DNA of 64,000 bases from positions 1-64,000 of the forward strand of contig JAGPVL010000023.1 in the NCBI GenBank assembly GCA_018067045.1, in the 5' to 3' direction. The notes under the pieces were generated by a model, which saw only the letters and a list, made by a program, of their open reading frames with translations, ran no database searches and was not told where the DNA came from. This DNA is from Gammaproteobacteria bacterium. GTDB taxonomy: Bacteria; Pseudomonadota; Gammaproteobacteria; Pseudomonadales; Alcanivoracaceae. Below are positions 27,257 to 36,819 of the stretch, in pieces; position 1 is the stretch's first letter, and the number at the start of each line of letters is the position of its first letter. The position numbers were made by a program, and so were the translations under genes.

Positions 27257-28440
27257 TGTTCGTTCCTTTTCTAAAAGTAATGTTTGCCTCCAATGTTTAC
27301 CTAAACGGTGAGCCACTGGATGGCGGGTAGTGCTGGGAAGTATTGACATTACTTATGAGATACAGGACGAGGTGCCGATGAACCCACACGCCGAAATGAT
27401 GAGACATAAAAATAAGCAGTACTTTCTAGCAAGAGGGGAGGTTAGCGGGTTTGAGGATAAAGTCAATCAACTTTAGAGGAAGGTTTTTCGGATAACACGC
27501 TGAAATTAGTCGGTTATTGGCCAGATTTAGGTGCGTGTGCGCACTATGGCATCGCTTGCCACTAGGCTGTCCGGGAAGGTTTGGTCGGGCTCTTGAGAGC
27601 GTGTCTGTGGGAGGACAGACGGGTTGGGAGCGGGGGCTCTGGGCTTGGTTCGTCGGGATTTCATGGCTTGTATGCTCAGGGGTAGTAGATGCTTGAGGGA
27701 AAGATCTCGATGCAGTTCATCTGACACAGTGCTTATTTGTTTTCGCGCGGGTCAATTTAGGACAAAGCTGGGTTGCGATCAGCCTAGATCAAGAGCGGGT
27801 AGCGTATGTGGATGGAACCATGCTGCGTGCTGGGTGGTTAAGCTGCATATTCGGTTGAGCATTGATAGCGCATAGGGCCCGATTAGTGCCTCGAGTAACG
27901 GGGAAGGCTGTATGAGCATCTCTATAAGGGCGCGCTAGAGAGTTTAGCGGATCTTGGGTAACGATATTGGTTGATACTCAGGAAGAGTTGGGTGACGTTT
28001 CGTACTCAGTTATATGTTTGAGAGAATGTTTCACGCAGCGAAATACAACGTAATGAACAGCATCTAATGGTCCTCCTATTTATGGGTATGGCCTTTCTCC
28101 TCAAGTGAAAGGTCTAAAGCGAAGAGGGGACTGTATCCTGTTTAAAATACATGTTTGTCTCATTCCTACGTTTTCTAGTGATTATGAAAAACAGCCGCGT
28201 TTGGGTGTTCGTCTGCGTGCGATTGTCGACACTAAAAATGGTTGGCAAGTGTGAAAGTGAATCTTGCTTTGATATCAAATGGCCTTGTATTCGGGGTTTT
28301 ATGTTAATTGTTTGGCGTGTTTGTAATATTTTCTTTGATCTCGCGGTCGCTGACTATTCTATAGTTGCCGAGTTTGGCTATGATGGGGGAAGTAGATTCG
28401 TATAGACGTTTCTTATTACAACCGTTTGCTGAGATGGCCT
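27257..28440. other. 1.2-kb region without a recognisable gene
   Basis: Between the csp start and the histidine kinase start only short frames occur (about 60-85 codons, e.g. 27624-27875 and 28151-28405), none with a convincing ribosome site or recognisable sequence. The csp leader must occupy the first 100-200 bp and the kinase promoter the last part. No tRNA, large inverted repeat or tandem repeat was seen. It could be a decayed gene or a non-coding RNA locus. Confidence 0.55.
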
Positions 28441-29883
28441 ATGTTTTCTATTCTGCCGGGCACAACTGCTTTCGTGTTCCTTGCATTAGGTTTGTTTGTG
28501 ATCAAGCGAAAAGGCTGGACACGGGTAAGTGCGAGCTTTCTTTTTCTGTGTGTGACGACATTTTTCTGGCAATCAACTTGGGCTGTTCTATTTCAGGTAA
28601 AGGATCCGGCCGCCGCGTCGCTACTGGTGACGCTGGGCTATTTGTTTATTCTTTTTCTGCCAACGAGTATCTATCAGTTTCTGAGTGAGATCAGTGGTGC
28701 CCGAGCAGAGCGTCGTTATGTGTATGGGTCTTATGGATTCGCCGGATTACTTGCCATCGTTTTACTCACAACAAATGACTTTGTATCGGGCTACTACGAA
28801 TATTTTTGGGGCTATTACCCTAAAGCAGGCGCGTTACATTTCTTGCACGTGATACAAACGTCCGTGGTTGTTGGGAGAGGGCTGTATATTACATGGCTTG
28901 CGGCCCGTCAGGCCCATCATTTTCAGCGCACGAGATTGAACGCTTGTGTTGTTGCAATGCTGATTTACTTCTTTGCGGCGTTAGATTATCTGTGTAACTA
29001 CGGTGTCGAATTTTATCCTCCTGGTGTCATCTTTATTCTCATTAGCTTCAGCATTATTACTGTTGCGATTGTTAAGTATGGTTTGATGGATAATCCTGCC
29101 GCCTTGGCGGCGAGCATCGCTCATGAGATGCGTACGCCGTTGGCCACGATTCAACTACAGGCCAGTTCAATCGCGAAATTGCTGCCGGAGTTGTATCGTG
29201 GCTATCAGCTTGCAGTTGATAACCAGCTATGTGAACCCCTTATTCGTCCTCGCCATTTGGAAAGACTGCGCAGTGTCGCAGAAGATATTCAGTCCGAGGT
29301 TCGTCAGTCAAACGCAATTATCGACATTACATTGGCATCTGCGAACGGTGGTTTCAGCAAGAATTACGACCTTGAGCCGCACTCTATGTCTGAAAGTATT
29401 CTTTCAGCGGTAAGCAGCTATCCTTTTGTAACAGATGAGCGAGGATATTTAGAGTTAAGTATTGATCGCGATTTTGACTATATAGGGTCCGGCTCATTGA
29501 TGAGGTATGTAATTTATAATCTAATTAAGAATGCTCTATACGCGATTCACAGTGCTAGAAAGGGGCGGGTCCACATTATGTTGGGGCGGGATCGAGGGCT
29601 GAATACATTGGTTTTTACTGATACAGGGCCTGGTATATCGGCTGATGTCCTTCCGCATGTTTTTGACGATTTTTTCACAACGAAACGAGAAGGAGCTGGC
29701 ACGGGTATGGGCTTGGCATTTTGTAAGCGTGTATTGGTGAGCTTTGGAGCCACTATTGCTTGCCAGAGTGTTTCCGGTGAGTTTACTCGCTTTACATTAA
29801 GCTTCCCTGAGATTGATGCAAAGTTGATGCAGCATGGGAAAGCTGGCCGCGATTCCGTCCTCTCCGGTGCGGCCAGCGCTTAA
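28441..29883 (+). CDS. Orphan membrane histidine kinase with CqsS-like 7TM input region
   Basis: 480 residues from ATG 28441 (a TTG five codons earlier is possible). About six to seven membrane helices fill residues 1-215 without a periplasmic domain, as in the 7TM/CqsS-type sensors. The phospho-acceptor is His about 228 in AASIAHEMRTPLATIQLQ. The ATPase domain has NLIKNALYAIHSARKG (N box), DTGPGIS (G1) and FFTTKREGAGTGMGLAFCKR (F/G2). There is no receiver domain and no response-regulator gene nearby. CqsS-type kinases sense hydrophobic autoinducers; that ligand class here is inference. Confidence 0.88.
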   Translation: MFSILPGTTAFVFLALGLFVIKRKGWTRVSASFLFLCVTTFFWQSTWAVLFQVKDPAAASLLVTLGYLFILFLPTSIYQFLSEISGARAERRYVYGSYGFAGLLAIVLLTTNDFVSGYYEYFWGYYPKAGALHFLHVIQTSVVVGRGLYITWLAARQAHHFQRTRLNACVVAMLIYFFAALDYLCNYGVEFYPPGVIFILISFSIITVAIVKYGLMDNPAALAASIAHEMRTPLATIQLQASSIAKLLPELYRGYQLAVDNQLCEPLIRPRHLERLRSVAEDIQSEVRQSNAIIDITLASANGGFSKNYDLEPHSMSESILSAVSSYPFVTDERGYLELSIDRDFDYIGSGSLMRYVIYNLIKNALYAIHSARKGRVHIMLGRDRGLNTLVFTDTGPGISADVLPHVFDDFFTTKREGAGTGMGLAFCKRVLVSFGATIACQSVSGEFTRFTLSFPEIDAKLMQHGKAGRDSVLSGAASA

Positions 29884-29907
29884 TGTTAGAGCTGTCTGAT
29901 TTTAGTC

Positions 29908-30411
29908 TTATAGGGCATTTATCGGTATTTCGTATTGCTTAACCTTTCTGATGATGAATTCTGGGAACCGGGTGATTTTCTTCTGATGATTCGCAAAAAC
30001 TATTTGCTGATAGCCCGCAGAGGCTAGTTTTCCTTCTATATAGAAGCGAAATATTAAATAGAACGAGCAGCTCTTCACCATATAGCTGTTTAACGTGCAC
30101 TGAACCGTTTGAAACGGAAATGCCTCACTGACGTAATCGTTGTGAGCTGTTTTTGTAATAAGTACGCCTTCTTTTTGTAGCATATCCCGCGTTATATCTC
30201 TTTGAAACCAATGCTCTCGGCACACACCTTGCCATTCGAAATATCTTGAGAAATAGATATTCGTATAGGCGTTTGAGTCTTTGAGGTAGGTGTCAATGCT
30301 ATGCGTAAATGTTTTCTCGGCCCCGTTATGGTGAATAGAGTCCAGTTGATTCAGGTTATTGCTGGATAATTTTGTCTGCAATAGTGGTGCTGTAGTGTTT
30401 AAGTTAGACAT
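29908..30411 (-). CDS. Hotdog-fold acyl-CoA thioesterase-like protein
   Basis: 167 residues. DTYLKDSNAYTNIYFSRYFE followed by WQGVCREHWF is the active-site helix of 4HBT-type thioesterases of the polyketide/enediyne-associated group, with Asn/Tyr positions as in that family and Asp30-40 region preserved. Residues 1-35 are an extra polar tail. Base composition is visibly more AT-rich than its neighbours, suggesting transfer. It would hydrolyse an acyl-CoA or acyl-carrier thioester in the cytoplasm. It converges on the histidine kinase with a 24-bp gap. Confidence 0.75.
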   Translation of the reverse strand: MSNLNTTAPLLQTKLSSNNLNQLDSIHHNGAEKTFTHSIDTYLKDSNAYTNIYFSRYFEWQGVCREHWFQRDITRDMLQKEGVLITKTAHNDYVSEAFPFQTVQCTLNSYMVKSCSFYLIFRFYIEGKLASAGYQQIVFANHQKKITRFPEFIIRKVKQYEIPINAL

Positions 30412-30715
30412 GTCAGTGACCTCGGTTATCTGAATGGATTTATTTGAGCGTTCAAGGCGCTCGACATTCAGAATAACGACACTGTTAAAATGACTCTATG
30501 CAGGAGTTATTGCTCTGATCGCAGATGCCATATGCCGGATAGGCGGTGGCTGCTGCTCTTTCTTACGCCCCGAATGATATTATAGTGAGATCGCCCATGT
30601 GTTGTATGTTGATTCTCTCTTTTTAGGGCTTTAGACGTTTCCTTAGTCGGCCTCCATATTGTTATTGATCAGAATTATTTAATGGTTCAATTCATGCGGC
30701 AATAATTTGTGTTTT
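30412..30715. other. Intergenic region, nothing assigned
   Basis: About 300 AT-rich bases upstream of the thioesterase gene and downstream of the monooxygenase gene. It should hold the thioesterase promoter. No gene or strong terminator was recognised. Confidence 0.5.
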
Positions 30716-32221
30716 TTACCTGAACGTGTAGTCGCTAATAGGGAAGTGGTCTTGCGCCCAAAGCCCGCTGATTGTTGAGGTGGGTCTTAAGAGAGTGGCT
30801 TCGCCATGTTGATTGAAGTAATAGCTATGCGATGTTGCACAAAACCCTTGTTTGAATACGGAATCATCTACGCGTGCCTTCATTTTTTCGACAAACTTTT
30901 CCATTGCTATTTCCTTGGCTTCAAAGGTGGTGGCTTGCCGTTCGCGCATGGCCGTAATACAGCGAGCCATATGCTTCATCTGTCCTTCGATGGTGCTGAA
31001 GTAAGAAAGCCCGTTGTAGGCATATGGGCTTGGTAGGCTGAACAGATTTGGGAAGCCAGGAATGCTAATGCCTTGATAGGATTTAAAGCGTTCATTGCGC
31101 CATAGCTTGCCGAGATCGATGCCTTTTCTACCGGTAATGCGGATGGCTGGAAAATTTTTCTCCCAGAGATCGAATCCTGTTGCCAAGATGAGGGTGTCAA
31201 TCTCTCGCCTAACGCCATTGTTGTCCACGATAGCATCCGCTTCAATGCGGTCGATACCGTCGCTAATAAGCCCGACATTTTTACGGGTGAAGGTTGGATA
31301 GTAGTTGTTTGAGAAGGTTGGCCTTTTGCAGCCAAAGGAATAGTTGGGTGTCAGCTTTTCTCGCAGCTCAGGATCCTTGATCGCGCGGGCCATATGGGAT
31401 TTGCAAATGCGCTCCATGGAAGAGGTGAGCGCCGGAAGTTGTTTGTTGTATAGCACGCCAGCGACCATTACGACCTCCAGAATACTGGAGCTAACTAGCC
31501 GCGCAGCTTTTTGCGCAAGTGGTACAGCAGCAAAAAGCTTTCGAACACCTTTAGGGATATTGCCGTCAACCTTGGGCGTCACCCAGATGGCGGTGCGCTG
31601 GTAAACATCTAGCTGGGAAAGCTGTTTGGCGATTTGGGGAATAAGTTGAACGGCAGTGGCGCCGGTTCCTATAACCGCTGCTCGTTTTCCGTCTAGATCG
31701 TAATCATTATCCCATTGTGCGGTGTGAATAATCTTTCCGCGGAAATCATTAATGCCAGGAATGTCCGGCGTGTGTGCTTGGGATAGAAAGCCCGTAGCAA
31801 GAATCAGCATGCGAGCACGTATCGGTGCCCGGTTTTCAAGGTTTACAATCCAGGTATTACTGGATTCGTCAAAGCTTGCGTTGGTGACATCGCTGTTGAA
31901 CCGCATATGACGACGAAGATCGTATTTCTCGGCGACGTGGGCCGCATAGCTTTTCAGCTCTGGGCCGCGAGCATAGAGCCGAGTCCAGTTAGGGTTGGGT
32001 TCAAAAGAATAAGAGTAGGTGAAGGACGCAATATCGACAGCAAGTCCTGGGTATTTATTCACGTGCCATGTGCCGCCGAGATCATCTTCTCGATCAATCA
32101 TCAGAATGGAATCGATGCCGAGGCGACGCAACTGAATGGCGGCCCCCATGCCGCCAAAGCCTGTGCCAACAATAATGACTTCGTAATCCGGTGACGTTTT
32201 TTTTATGGGATTTGCTGTCAT
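30716..32221 (-). CDS. Flavin-containing Baeyer-Villiger-type monooxygenase
   Basis: 501 residues. FAD-binding VIIVGTGFGGMGAAIQLRRL lies at the N-terminus and DREDDLGGTWHVNKYPGLAVD follows. The Baeyer-Villiger fingerprint F-x-G-x3-H-x3-W appears as FRGKIIHTAQWDND near residue 155-168, then the NADPH fold AVIGTGATAVQLIPQIA. These enzymes insert oxygen beside a ketone using NADPH and O2; the substrate (cyclic ketone, steroid or long-chain ketone) is unknown. Monocistronic in appearance. Confidence 0.92.
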   Translation of the reverse strand: MTANPIKKTSPDYEVIIVGTGFGGMGAAIQLRRLGIDSILMIDREDDLGGTWHVNKYPGLAVDIASFTYSYSFEPNPNWTRLYARGPELKSYAAHVAEKYDLRRHMRFNSDVTNASFDESSNTWIVNLENRAPIRARMLILATGFLSQAHTPDIPGINDFRGKIIHTAQWDNDYDLDGKRAAVIGTGATAVQLIPQIAKQLSQLDVYQRTAIWVTPKVDGNIPKGVRKLFAAVPLAQKAARLVSSSILEVVMVAGVLYNKQLPALTSSMERICKSHMARAIKDPELREKLTPNYSFGCKRPTFSNNYYPTFTRKNVGLISDGIDRIEADAIVDNNGVRREIDTLILATGFDLWEKNFPAIRITGRKGIDLGKLWRNERFKSYQGISIPGFPNLFSLPSPYAYNGLSYFSTIEGQMKHMARCITAMRERQATTFEAKEIAMEKFVEKMKARVDDSVFKQGFCATSHSYYFNQHGEATLLRPTSTISGLWAQDHFPISDYTFR

Positions 32222-32539
32222 TTTGGGCGCCTCGTTTGATTACGAAAGTTGACGGAGTGGCATCGGTTGTCTTTCTGAACTTAATATCCGCGTGTGTTTT
32301 GTCTCTCGACTGTCGCACAGGATATATTGTCGTTGATGTGCGCGTTGGGCCAATTTTTAAGTGTATTTTGTCGTGTCCGCATAAGAAATGCCTCAGGCCT
32401 ATGCGTTAATTACGAGCGATAAGAAACGGACGGGCATAGGAGTTTGGTGCGATGGCACGGGCGCACCACATGGTTTACAGTTTTAATACGTGTCCGCGAA
32501 AGTGGTGAGTTTTTATAATGAGTTGTTCAGGGAGGTTTT
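32222..32539. other. Divergent intergenic region, nothing assigned
   Basis: About 320 bp separating the leftward monooxygenase from the rightward tail-collar gene. It should contain both promoters. No RNA gene, repeat or clear operator was recognised. Confidence 0.5.
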
Positions 32540-33181
32540 ATGAAGGGGAAATTATGGGGATCGGCATCACTAGTCATTGCGCTTACCGCATTTTCGGCGC
32601 CCGTACAGTCGGCAACAGACCCTTATATCGGTGAAGTGATGTGGACCGGGGCAAATTTTTGCCCGCGAGGGTGGACTGAAGCGAGCGGTCAGATTCTGGC
32701 TATTAGCGATAATAACGCGCTCTTCGCGCTCTACGGCACAACCTATGGCGGCGATGGCCGCACAACCTTCGCATTACCTGATTTACGTGGCCGTTCCGCC
32801 GTTCACGACGGCACAGGACCTGGTTTGACCCGCATTCGACTGGGTGAAAAGGGCGGTGCAGAAACGGCGACACTGACGAGCTCTAATCTCCCTAGTCATA
32901 GCCATGGTTTGACGGCGGCGACAGTGACGTTAAGCGCGAGCGGAGAGGCTGGAGATAGCCCTGCGCCGGAGGCTCGTATGCTGGCTGATGGGCAACGCGC
33001 AGCGATTTACGCTGATGTGCCTGCTGATGTGGCCGATATCAAGGCTTTGGCAGCCGAGAGCGCTGATGTAGGCGGGCAAACGGATGCTGCAGGAAGCGGA
33101 TCGCCGGTGAATATACGCTCACCATACGTTGCTATGCGTGCTTGCGTCGCGCTGGTGGGCACCTTCCCATCCAGGAGCTAG
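32540..33181 (+). CDS. Secreted tail-collar (microcystin-dependent protein MdpB-like) protein
   Basis: 213 residues. A signal peptide (MKGKLWGSASLVIALTAFSA, cleavage near VQSA) precedes a phage tail-collar fold: PYIGEVMWTGANFCPRGWTE, LFALYGTTYGGDGRTTFALP, DLRGRSAVHDG and LPSHSHG. The C-terminal region is variable, closing with NIRSPYVAMRACVAL, so the two Cys could pair. Bacterial members of this family are often not phage-borne; the signal peptide and absence of phage genes support a cell-surface or extracellular role. Probably one transcript with the next gene (8-bp gap). Confidence 0.85.
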   Translation: MKGKLWGSASLVIALTAFSAPVQSATDPYIGEVMWTGANFCPRGWTEASGQILAISDNNALFALYGTTYGGDGRTTFALPDLRGRSAVHDGTGPGLTRIRLGEKGGAETATLTSSNLPSHSHGLTAATVTLSASGEAGDSPAPEARMLADGQRAAIYADVPADVADIKALAAESADVGGQTDAAGSGSPVNIRSPYVAMRACVALVGTFPSRS

Positions 33182-33189
33182 GGGGAATC

Positions 33190-33876
33190 ATGCGTCTTAT
33201 TTCATTCGCTCTATTCCTCGGCTTGAGTGCTGGTGCGCAAGCGGCTATCGAAAACTTTGACAGCGCAACGTGGCTACATCATGAATCGCTGCCATCTACA
33301 GTGCTGACTCAGGATCTCATTATTTCGGTGGACGCTGGCGCTAGTTTGAAGGGCGTTCGTGGGCCAAATGCGCTGCAGCCAGGGTTTGATCCGTTGACCC
33401 CTGCGGAGATGTTGATCATAGAGCCGCGTAATACCGAAGTGTTTTCGCTGAACGGATTTGTTGCAACGGACCTGTTCCAGATGACGGAACCAACACTCAA
33501 GGTTGAGGGCTTCCGTGAGGGCGTGGTGGTCGCTACGCAAGTGACCGGCCCATTGTGGGATAACGTTAATGAAAACGGCGTGCTAGTTGCGTTAACCGGG
33601 TTTGACGATGTTGATCGCGTCGAAATTAGCGGAAATGTGACGGCCCCAACGGCGAGTGATGTTTTCTTTTTCTTGGAGAGCCTCGCCTATGGCTACCCTG
33701 GCGAGCCGGGTGAATCGCCGTTTGGTTTTGGTAGCAATTTCAATTTTGACAACATTGATGCGGGGAGCGCTAGTTCTGGCGGCATGCTGAGCGTTTTTGC
33801 GATGCTGTTGTTCGCGTTGGTCGGCGGCTTGCGTTTTTCCGGACGTCTAAAGGTCATACGTGATGGAGCAATATAA
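33190..33876 (+). CDS. Exported protein with GlyGly-CTERM-like C-terminal sorting signal
   Basis: 228 residues from ATG 33190; an upstream in-frame codon at 33142 would overlap the previous gene and hide the signal peptide MRLISFALFLGLSAGAQA. The mature part is beta-rich and acidic, without a recognised family. The C-terminus has ASSGGMLSVFAMLLFALVGG, then LRFSGRLK: a Gly-Gly pair, one hydrophobic helix and a basic tail, the layout of GlyGly-CTERM substrates of rhombosortase. Tail length after the helix is somewhat longer than usual, so a PEP-CTERM-like or ordinary anchor is possible. Confidence 0.65.
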   Translation: MRLISFALFLGLSAGAQAAIENFDSATWLHHESLPSTVLTQDLIISVDAGASLKGVRGPNALQPGFDPLTPAEMLIIEPRNTEVFSLNGFVATDLFQMTEPTLKVEGFREGVVVATQVTGPLWDNVNENGVLVALTGFDDVDRVEISGNVTAPTASDVFFFLESLAYGYPGEPGESPFGFGSNFNFDNIDAGSASSGGMLSVFAMLLFALVGGLRFSGRLKVIRDGAI

Positions 33877-33922
33877 ATCGCTTAGATCGACAACAATCCT
33901 GTAAGCGTTGATAAAAACGCGA

Positions 33923-33960
33923 CCACTAAAAAGCCCGGCATTTGCCGGGCTTTTTAGTGG
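33923..33960. terminator. Bidirectional terminator between CTERM gene and acnB
   Basis: ccactaaaaagcccggca pairs with its complement around tttgc, giving about a 17-bp stem with A and T runs built into the arms, usable from either side. Confidence 0.9.
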
Positions 33961-33979
33961 TGCTTCATACTGTTGCTAA

Positions 33980-36580
33980 TCAGCCAACTTGTGCGGTTGG
34001 AATCTTCACGCTGTCTGCGACGTCTTGATATTCCTTCATCTGATCGAAGTTCAGGTAACGGTAGATATCATCCGACATTGAGTCGATCGTTGCGGCGTAT
34101 TCCATGTACTCAGCTACGGTTGGCAGTTTGCCAAGAATCGAGGCAACTGATGCCAGTTCTGCAGAGGCTAGGAATACATCAGCGCCTTGCCCAAGTCGGT
34201 TCGGGAAGTTACGAGTCGACGTCGATACCGCAGTAGACTTCGGCGCGATACGCGCTTGGTTACCCATGCACAATGAGCAGCCTGGCATTTCGGTGCGGGC
34301 GCCGGCGCTGCCGAAGATGTTGTAGTAACCCTCTTCGGTAAGCTGGTGTTGATCCATCTTTGTTGGTGGCGCAATCCACAGGCGAGTTGGCAAGGTGCCG
34401 CTCTCGACGCTCTGCAGTAGTTTGCCTGCGGCGCGGAAGTGACCGATGTTGGTCATGCAGCTACCGATAAAGACTTCATCAATTTTTGTGCCGGCAACAT
34501 CAGACAATACTTTCGCATCGTCAGGATCGTTCGGGCAGCACAGCACAGGCTCTTTGATTTCGTTCATGTCGATTTCGATGACGGTGTGGTACTCGGCATC
34601 GGCGTCAGCGCGCATCAATTTAGGATCTGCAAGCCATGCTTCCATGCCACGAATACGGCGTTCGATTGTGCGTGCGTCGCCATAACCGTTCGCAATCATC
34701 CATTTCAGCATGGTGATGTTGGATTTTAAATATTCGGTCACACTCTCTTCTGACATGGTGATGGTGCAACCCGCGGCAGAACGTTCCGCAGAGGCGTCAG
34801 AAAGCTCGAACGCTTGTTCAACCGTAAGGTCTTCGAGGCCTTCGATTTCCAGTACCAGACCAGAGAAGACGTTAACCTTGCCAGCCTTAGCAACGGTTAG
34901 GTGGCCTTCTTTAATCGCTTGTAGTGGAATCGCATGAACGAGGTCGCGCAGCGTAATCCCTGGCTGACGTTCGCCTTTAAAGCGAACCAACACAGATTCA
35001 GGCATGTCCAGCGGCATAACGCCTGTGGCTGCCGCAAACGCAACGAGGCCGGATCCCGCAGGGAAAGAAATGCCCAGAGGGAAGCGTGTGTGAGAATCGC
35101 CGCCGGTGCCGACAGTGTCAGGCAGTAGCATGCGGTTCAGCCAGCTGTGAATGATGCCGTCGCCGGGACGCAATGAAACGCCACCGCGGTTCATAATAAA
35201 GTCAGGCAGTGTGTGGTGCGTGGTCACGTCTACTGGCTTCGGGTACGCCGCAGTGTGACAGAAAGACTGCATGACCAAATCAGCTTGGAAGCCTAGGCAG
35301 GCGAGGTCTTTCAATTCGTCACGGGTCATTGGGCCGGTGGTGTCTTGCGAGCCAACGGTGGTCATTTTGGGTTCGCAGTACATGCCAGGGCGAACGCCTT
35401 CTATGCCACATGCCTTGCCGACCATTTTTTGCGCAAGCGTGTAGCCTTTGTTGCTGTCACCTGGTTGTTCTGGCTTGCGGAACAATTCGGATACAGGCAG
35501 GCCAAGTGCTTCGCGTGCGCGAGTGGTTAGACCGCGACCGATGATCAAATTAATACGGCCACCAGCACGTACTTCGTCGAGCAGCACTTGTGACTTCAAT
35601 TCAAACTCAGCAATAACGCTGCCGTCCTTTTCGACTTTACCTGCAAAAGGGTAAATGTCGATGACGTCGCCAGTGTTCATGTTGGAAACGTCGCACTCGA
35701 ACGGGAGGGCGCCGGAATCTTCCATAGTGTTAAAGAAAATTGGAGCGATTTTGGCGCCGATGCAAACGCCCGCAGCGCGTTTGTTTGGTACGAATGGAAT
35801 GTCGTCGCCGAAGTGCCACAGAACGGAGTTTGTTGCAGACTTACGTGAAGAGCCGGTGCCAACAACGTCGCCTACATAGGCAACAGGGTGGCCTTTGGCT
35901 TTCAATTCTTCCATCTGTTTAAGCGGGCCAATTTCGCCGGCTTTTTCAGGGAAGATGCCTTCGCGTTCGTTTTTCAACATGGCGTTGGCGTGTAATGGAA
36001 TATCTGGGCGGCTCCACGCATCTTGCGCAGGCGACAGATCATCTGTGTTCGTTTCACCGGTTACTTTAAAGACGGTAACCGTCATTTTTTCGGCAACGTC
36101 TGCACGGTTGGTAAACCACTCGGCATCAGCCCAGCTTTGCATGACTGCTTTCGCTAGTTCGTTGCCAGCTTTTGCTTTTTCTTCCACGTCGTGGAAGGCA
36201 TCAAATACCAGTAACGTGCCCTTGAGTGCTTCGGCTGCTGTAGCGCCAACTTCTTTATCGTCGAGTAGATCAACCAGCGGGGCAACGTTGTAGCCGCCTT
36301 GCATGGTGCCGAGTAGTTTAGTGGCGTGATTACGTGATACGAGAGGTGAAGTTGCTGTGCCTTTGGCGACGTCTGCAAGGAACGCAGCTTTAACGTAGGC
36401 AGCTTGGTCTACGCCAGGTGGAATGCGATTTTCCAGAAGGTCGACCAGAACGGTTTCTTCGCCAGCCGGAGGGTTCTTCAGCAATTCAACCAATGCAGCG
36501 ACTTGTTGTTCGTCTAGCGGCGTTGGTGGAATGCCTTCGGCAGCACGTTCTTCGATTTGTTTGCGGTAAGCTTCTAACAC
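33980..36580 (-). CDS. acnB: Bifunctional aconitate hydratase 2 / 2-methylisocitrate dehydratase
   Basis: 866 residues, the usual AcnB length, starting at a GTG (36580) with gagg eight bases upstream. The N-terminal HEAT-like domain ([16 protein letters not shown]) precedes the swivelling domain, the AcnB order rather than AcnA. The iron-sulfur ligands include [15 protein letters not shown] near the C-terminus. It interconverts citrate and isocitrate in the TCA cycle and acts in the methylcitrate cycle. Single gene with a bidirectional terminator downstream. Confidence 0.97.
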   Translation of the reverse strand: MLEAYRKQIEERAAEGIPPTPLDEQQVAALVELLKNPPAGEETVLVDLLENRIPPGVDQAAYVKAAFLADVAKGTATSPLVSRNHATKLLGTMQGGYNVAPLVDLLDDKEVGATAAEALKGTLLVFDAFHDVEEKAKAGNELAKAVMQSWADAEWFTNRADVAEKMTVTVFKVTGETNTDDLSPAQDAWSRPDIPLHANAMLKNEREGIFPEKAGEIGPLKQMEELKAKGHPVAYVGDVVGTGSSRKSATNSVLWHFGDDIPFVPNKRAAGVCIGAKIAPIFFNTMEDSGALPFECDVSNMNTGDVIDIYPFAGKVEKDGSVIAEFELKSQVLLDEVRAGGRINLIIGRGLTTRAREALGLPVSELFRKPEQPGDSNKGYTLAQKMVGKACGIEGVRPGMYCEPKMTTVGSQDTTGPMTRDELKDLACLGFQADLVMQSFCHTAAYPKPVDVTTHHTLPDFIMNRGGVSLRPGDGIIHSWLNRMLLPDTVGTGGDSHTRFPLGISFPAGSGLVAFAAATGVMPLDMPESVLVRFKGERQPGITLRDLVHAIPLQAIKEGHLTVAKAGKVNVFSGLVLEIEGLEDLTVEQAFELSDASAERSAAGCTITMSEESVTEYLKSNITMLKWMIANGYGDARTIERRIRGMEAWLADPKLMRADADAEYHTVIEIDMNEIKEPVLCCPNDPDDAKVLSDVAGTKIDEVFIGSCMTNIGHFRAAGKLLQSVESGTLPTRLWIAPPTKMDQHQLTEEGYYNIFGSAGARTEMPGCSLCMGNQARIAPKSTAVSTSTRNFPNRLGQGADVFLASAELASVASILGKLPTVAEYMEYAATIDSMSDDIYRYLNFDQMKEYQDVADSVKIPTAQVG

Positions 36581-36819
36581 AGCAGATCCCTCGTCTCGGT
36601 GGTTTGATTTCTTTTGGAAATCAAATGATTAGGGTTTGGTATGGGGTAATTCGAGGAGGGCGATTATATAGAAGGCGAGGTTTGCTGGGTAGGGATGGGG
36701 AGAATAAATGTCGTTAATGGCGGTGATACCCGCTATTCACGCAAGGTGATAGTGGTGGTATGTGCCTCCCGCACGGGAGGAAGAGTACAGGTTCGGACGG
36801 CGGCGCTTCGTTAATCTGA

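Noticed and set aside
27527-27727. 66-codon minus-strand frame
   Set aside because: Low-complexity, Pro/Arg/Thr-rich composition and no ribosome site.
28151-28405. 84-codon frame before the kinase
   Set aside because: No ribosome site, overlaps likely promoter, sequence not protein-like.
32540-33181. Prophage remnant because of the tail-collar domain
   Set aside because: Signal peptide present, no other phage genes nearby; the family has non-phage members.
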